Source: Hyphomicrobium sp. | GTDB lineage: Bacteria > Pseudomonadota > Alphaproteobacteria > Rhizobiales > Hyphomicrobiaceae | Direction of reading: 5' to 3' | Assembly: GCA_022844105.1 (NCBI GenBank) | Contig: JALHMJ010000006.1 | Location: 54,110-118,109, forward strand | Length of the DNA stretch: 64,000 nucleotides | Shown here: one piece after another, positions 63,468-64,000 of the stretch | Layout of the letters: each line of letters opens with the position of its first letter | Numbering within the stretch: the first letter of the stretch is position 1 | Translations under genes and position numbers: made by a program | Notes under the pieces: generated by a model | Database searches by the model: none | What the model saw: only the letters and a program-made list of their open reading frames with translations | Told to the model about the DNA's origin: nothing

Positions 63468-64000
63468 CTACTCAGCCATGACCTTGAATTCGATGCGGCG
63501 ATTCTTTGAGCGGCCTTCCGGCGTTGCATTGTCCGCTATGGGCCGTTCCGCGCCGTAGCCCACTGCCTTCAATCGCGAGGGGTCGACGCCGACGCCGATG
63601 AGATAGTCGCTGACGGCTTTGGCGCGGCGTTCCGAGAGCGGGTTGTTGCGCTCGGGAATGCCCTCCGCGTCGGTGTGACCCTCAATGCTGATCTTGAACG
63701 CCGGACATTGATTTGCGATTTTGGCCAGCGCGTCGAGTGTCGGCTTGCTGGCGGGTTCGAGCGCTGCATCGGCGCGCTTGAAGTTGATGACGCCGACGGC
63801 CATTGCCGCGCTGAGCAGCTTTTCGCATTTGGCAGCTTCCGTTCGCGCGGCTGCCAGGCGCGCGTCCTCGGTGGCCTTTGCGGCAGAAGCTTGGGCGGCG
63901 GCGGCGGCTTGCGTCCGTGCATCTTCCTCGACTTTGCGGCGCGCTTCGATCTCAGCAGCAAGGCGCTGCTGCTCCAGCTCCTTGGCTTTGGCTTCGGCGA
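63468..64000 (-). CDS. OmpA-family protein, C-terminal part
   Basis: The gene runs off the right edge. The visible part has an Ala/Glu/Lys-rich coiled-coil segment, then an OmpA-like peptidoglycan-binding domain with INFKRADAAL, KISIEGHTDAEG, NNPLSERRAKAVSDYL and GYGAERPIADN ending in RRIEFKVMAE. Such proteins link the outer membrane or periplasmic structures to peptidoglycan. The N-terminus, and so the exact family, is not visible. Confidence 0.9.
   Translation of the reverse strand, partial: AEAKAKELEQQRLAAEIEARRKVEEDARTQAAAAAQASAAKATEDARLAAARTEAAKCEKLLSAAMAVGVINFKRADAALEPASKPTLDALAKIANQCPAFKISIEGHTDAEGIPERNNPLSERRAKAVSDYLIGVGVDPSRLKAVGYGAERPIADNATPEGRSKNRRIEFKVMAE

Noticed and set aside
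1-64000. CRISPR array, prophage, insertion sequence or rRNA operon
   Set aside because: No regularly spaced direct repeats with unique spacers, transposase, integrase or phage structural genes, or rRNA signatures were recognised.

Overview
The window is GC-rich bacterial chromosome that reads as a phototrophic alphaproteobacterium, most probably of the order Hyphomicrobiales. This rests on recognised genes and gene order. There is a bchZ-pufQBALM photosynthesis block, a core run of rpoZ, rsh, pdxJ, acpS, lepB, rnc, era, recO, an alaC-hom-glpX run with recJ and tRNA-Glu nearby, a class I PHA synthase, and small proteins typical of this group. The genus cannot be named from the sequence. No prophage, insertion sequence, CRISPR array or rRNA operon was seen.

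Layout. 1-4.5 kb holds the end of a bacteriochlorophyll/puf operon: the bchY-bchZ junction (an unusual 86-bp tandem repeat carrying mini-ORFs), bchZ, pufQ, the LH1 genes pufB and pufA, and the reaction-centre genes pufL and pufM. It ends in a strong terminator, with no pufC. 4.7-12 kb has a degenerate EAL-domain membrane protein, an SDR-like protein without catalytic residues, and an RND pump with its adaptor. 12-16.5 kb looks like a copper-handling locus (SYLF protein, YcnI-PCuAC fusion, TonB receptor, DUF2946 protein). 16.5-17.5 kb contains a candidate small RNA with its own promoter, operator-like palindrome and terminator. 17.4-20.5 kb has a LysR regulator, tRNA-Glu and recJ. 20.7-25.3 kb is a possible insertion: a class III aminotransferase, a glutamine-synthetase-like ligase, two NTF2-like paralogues and a class I amidotransferase. 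25.3-33.7 kb holds glpX, hom, alaC, phaC, metY and a YHS protein.

34-46 kb is mixed accessory and core: a LysR regulator, a di-haem peroxidase, a CDF transporter, an acyl ligase/transporter pair, bpt, parC and a CAP protein. 46-53.6 kb is the core cluster for stringent response, RNA processing and protein export, with a triplicated palindromic element between rsh and pdxJ. 53.6-64 kb has a NYN protein behind a possible FNR/FixK box, a family 5 uracil-DNA glycosylase, a cysteine-less peroxiredoxin homologue, smpB, dapA, a lytic transglycosylase, a hydrolase, a membrane-anchored triple helix-hairpin-helix protein, a 32-residue membrane peptide and a partial OmpA-family protein.

The best candidates for something undescribed are the repeated mini-ORFs at the bchY/bchZ junction, the candidate small RNA at 16.7-16.97 kb, and the 20.7-25.3 kb amine/gamma-glutamyl-type cluster.
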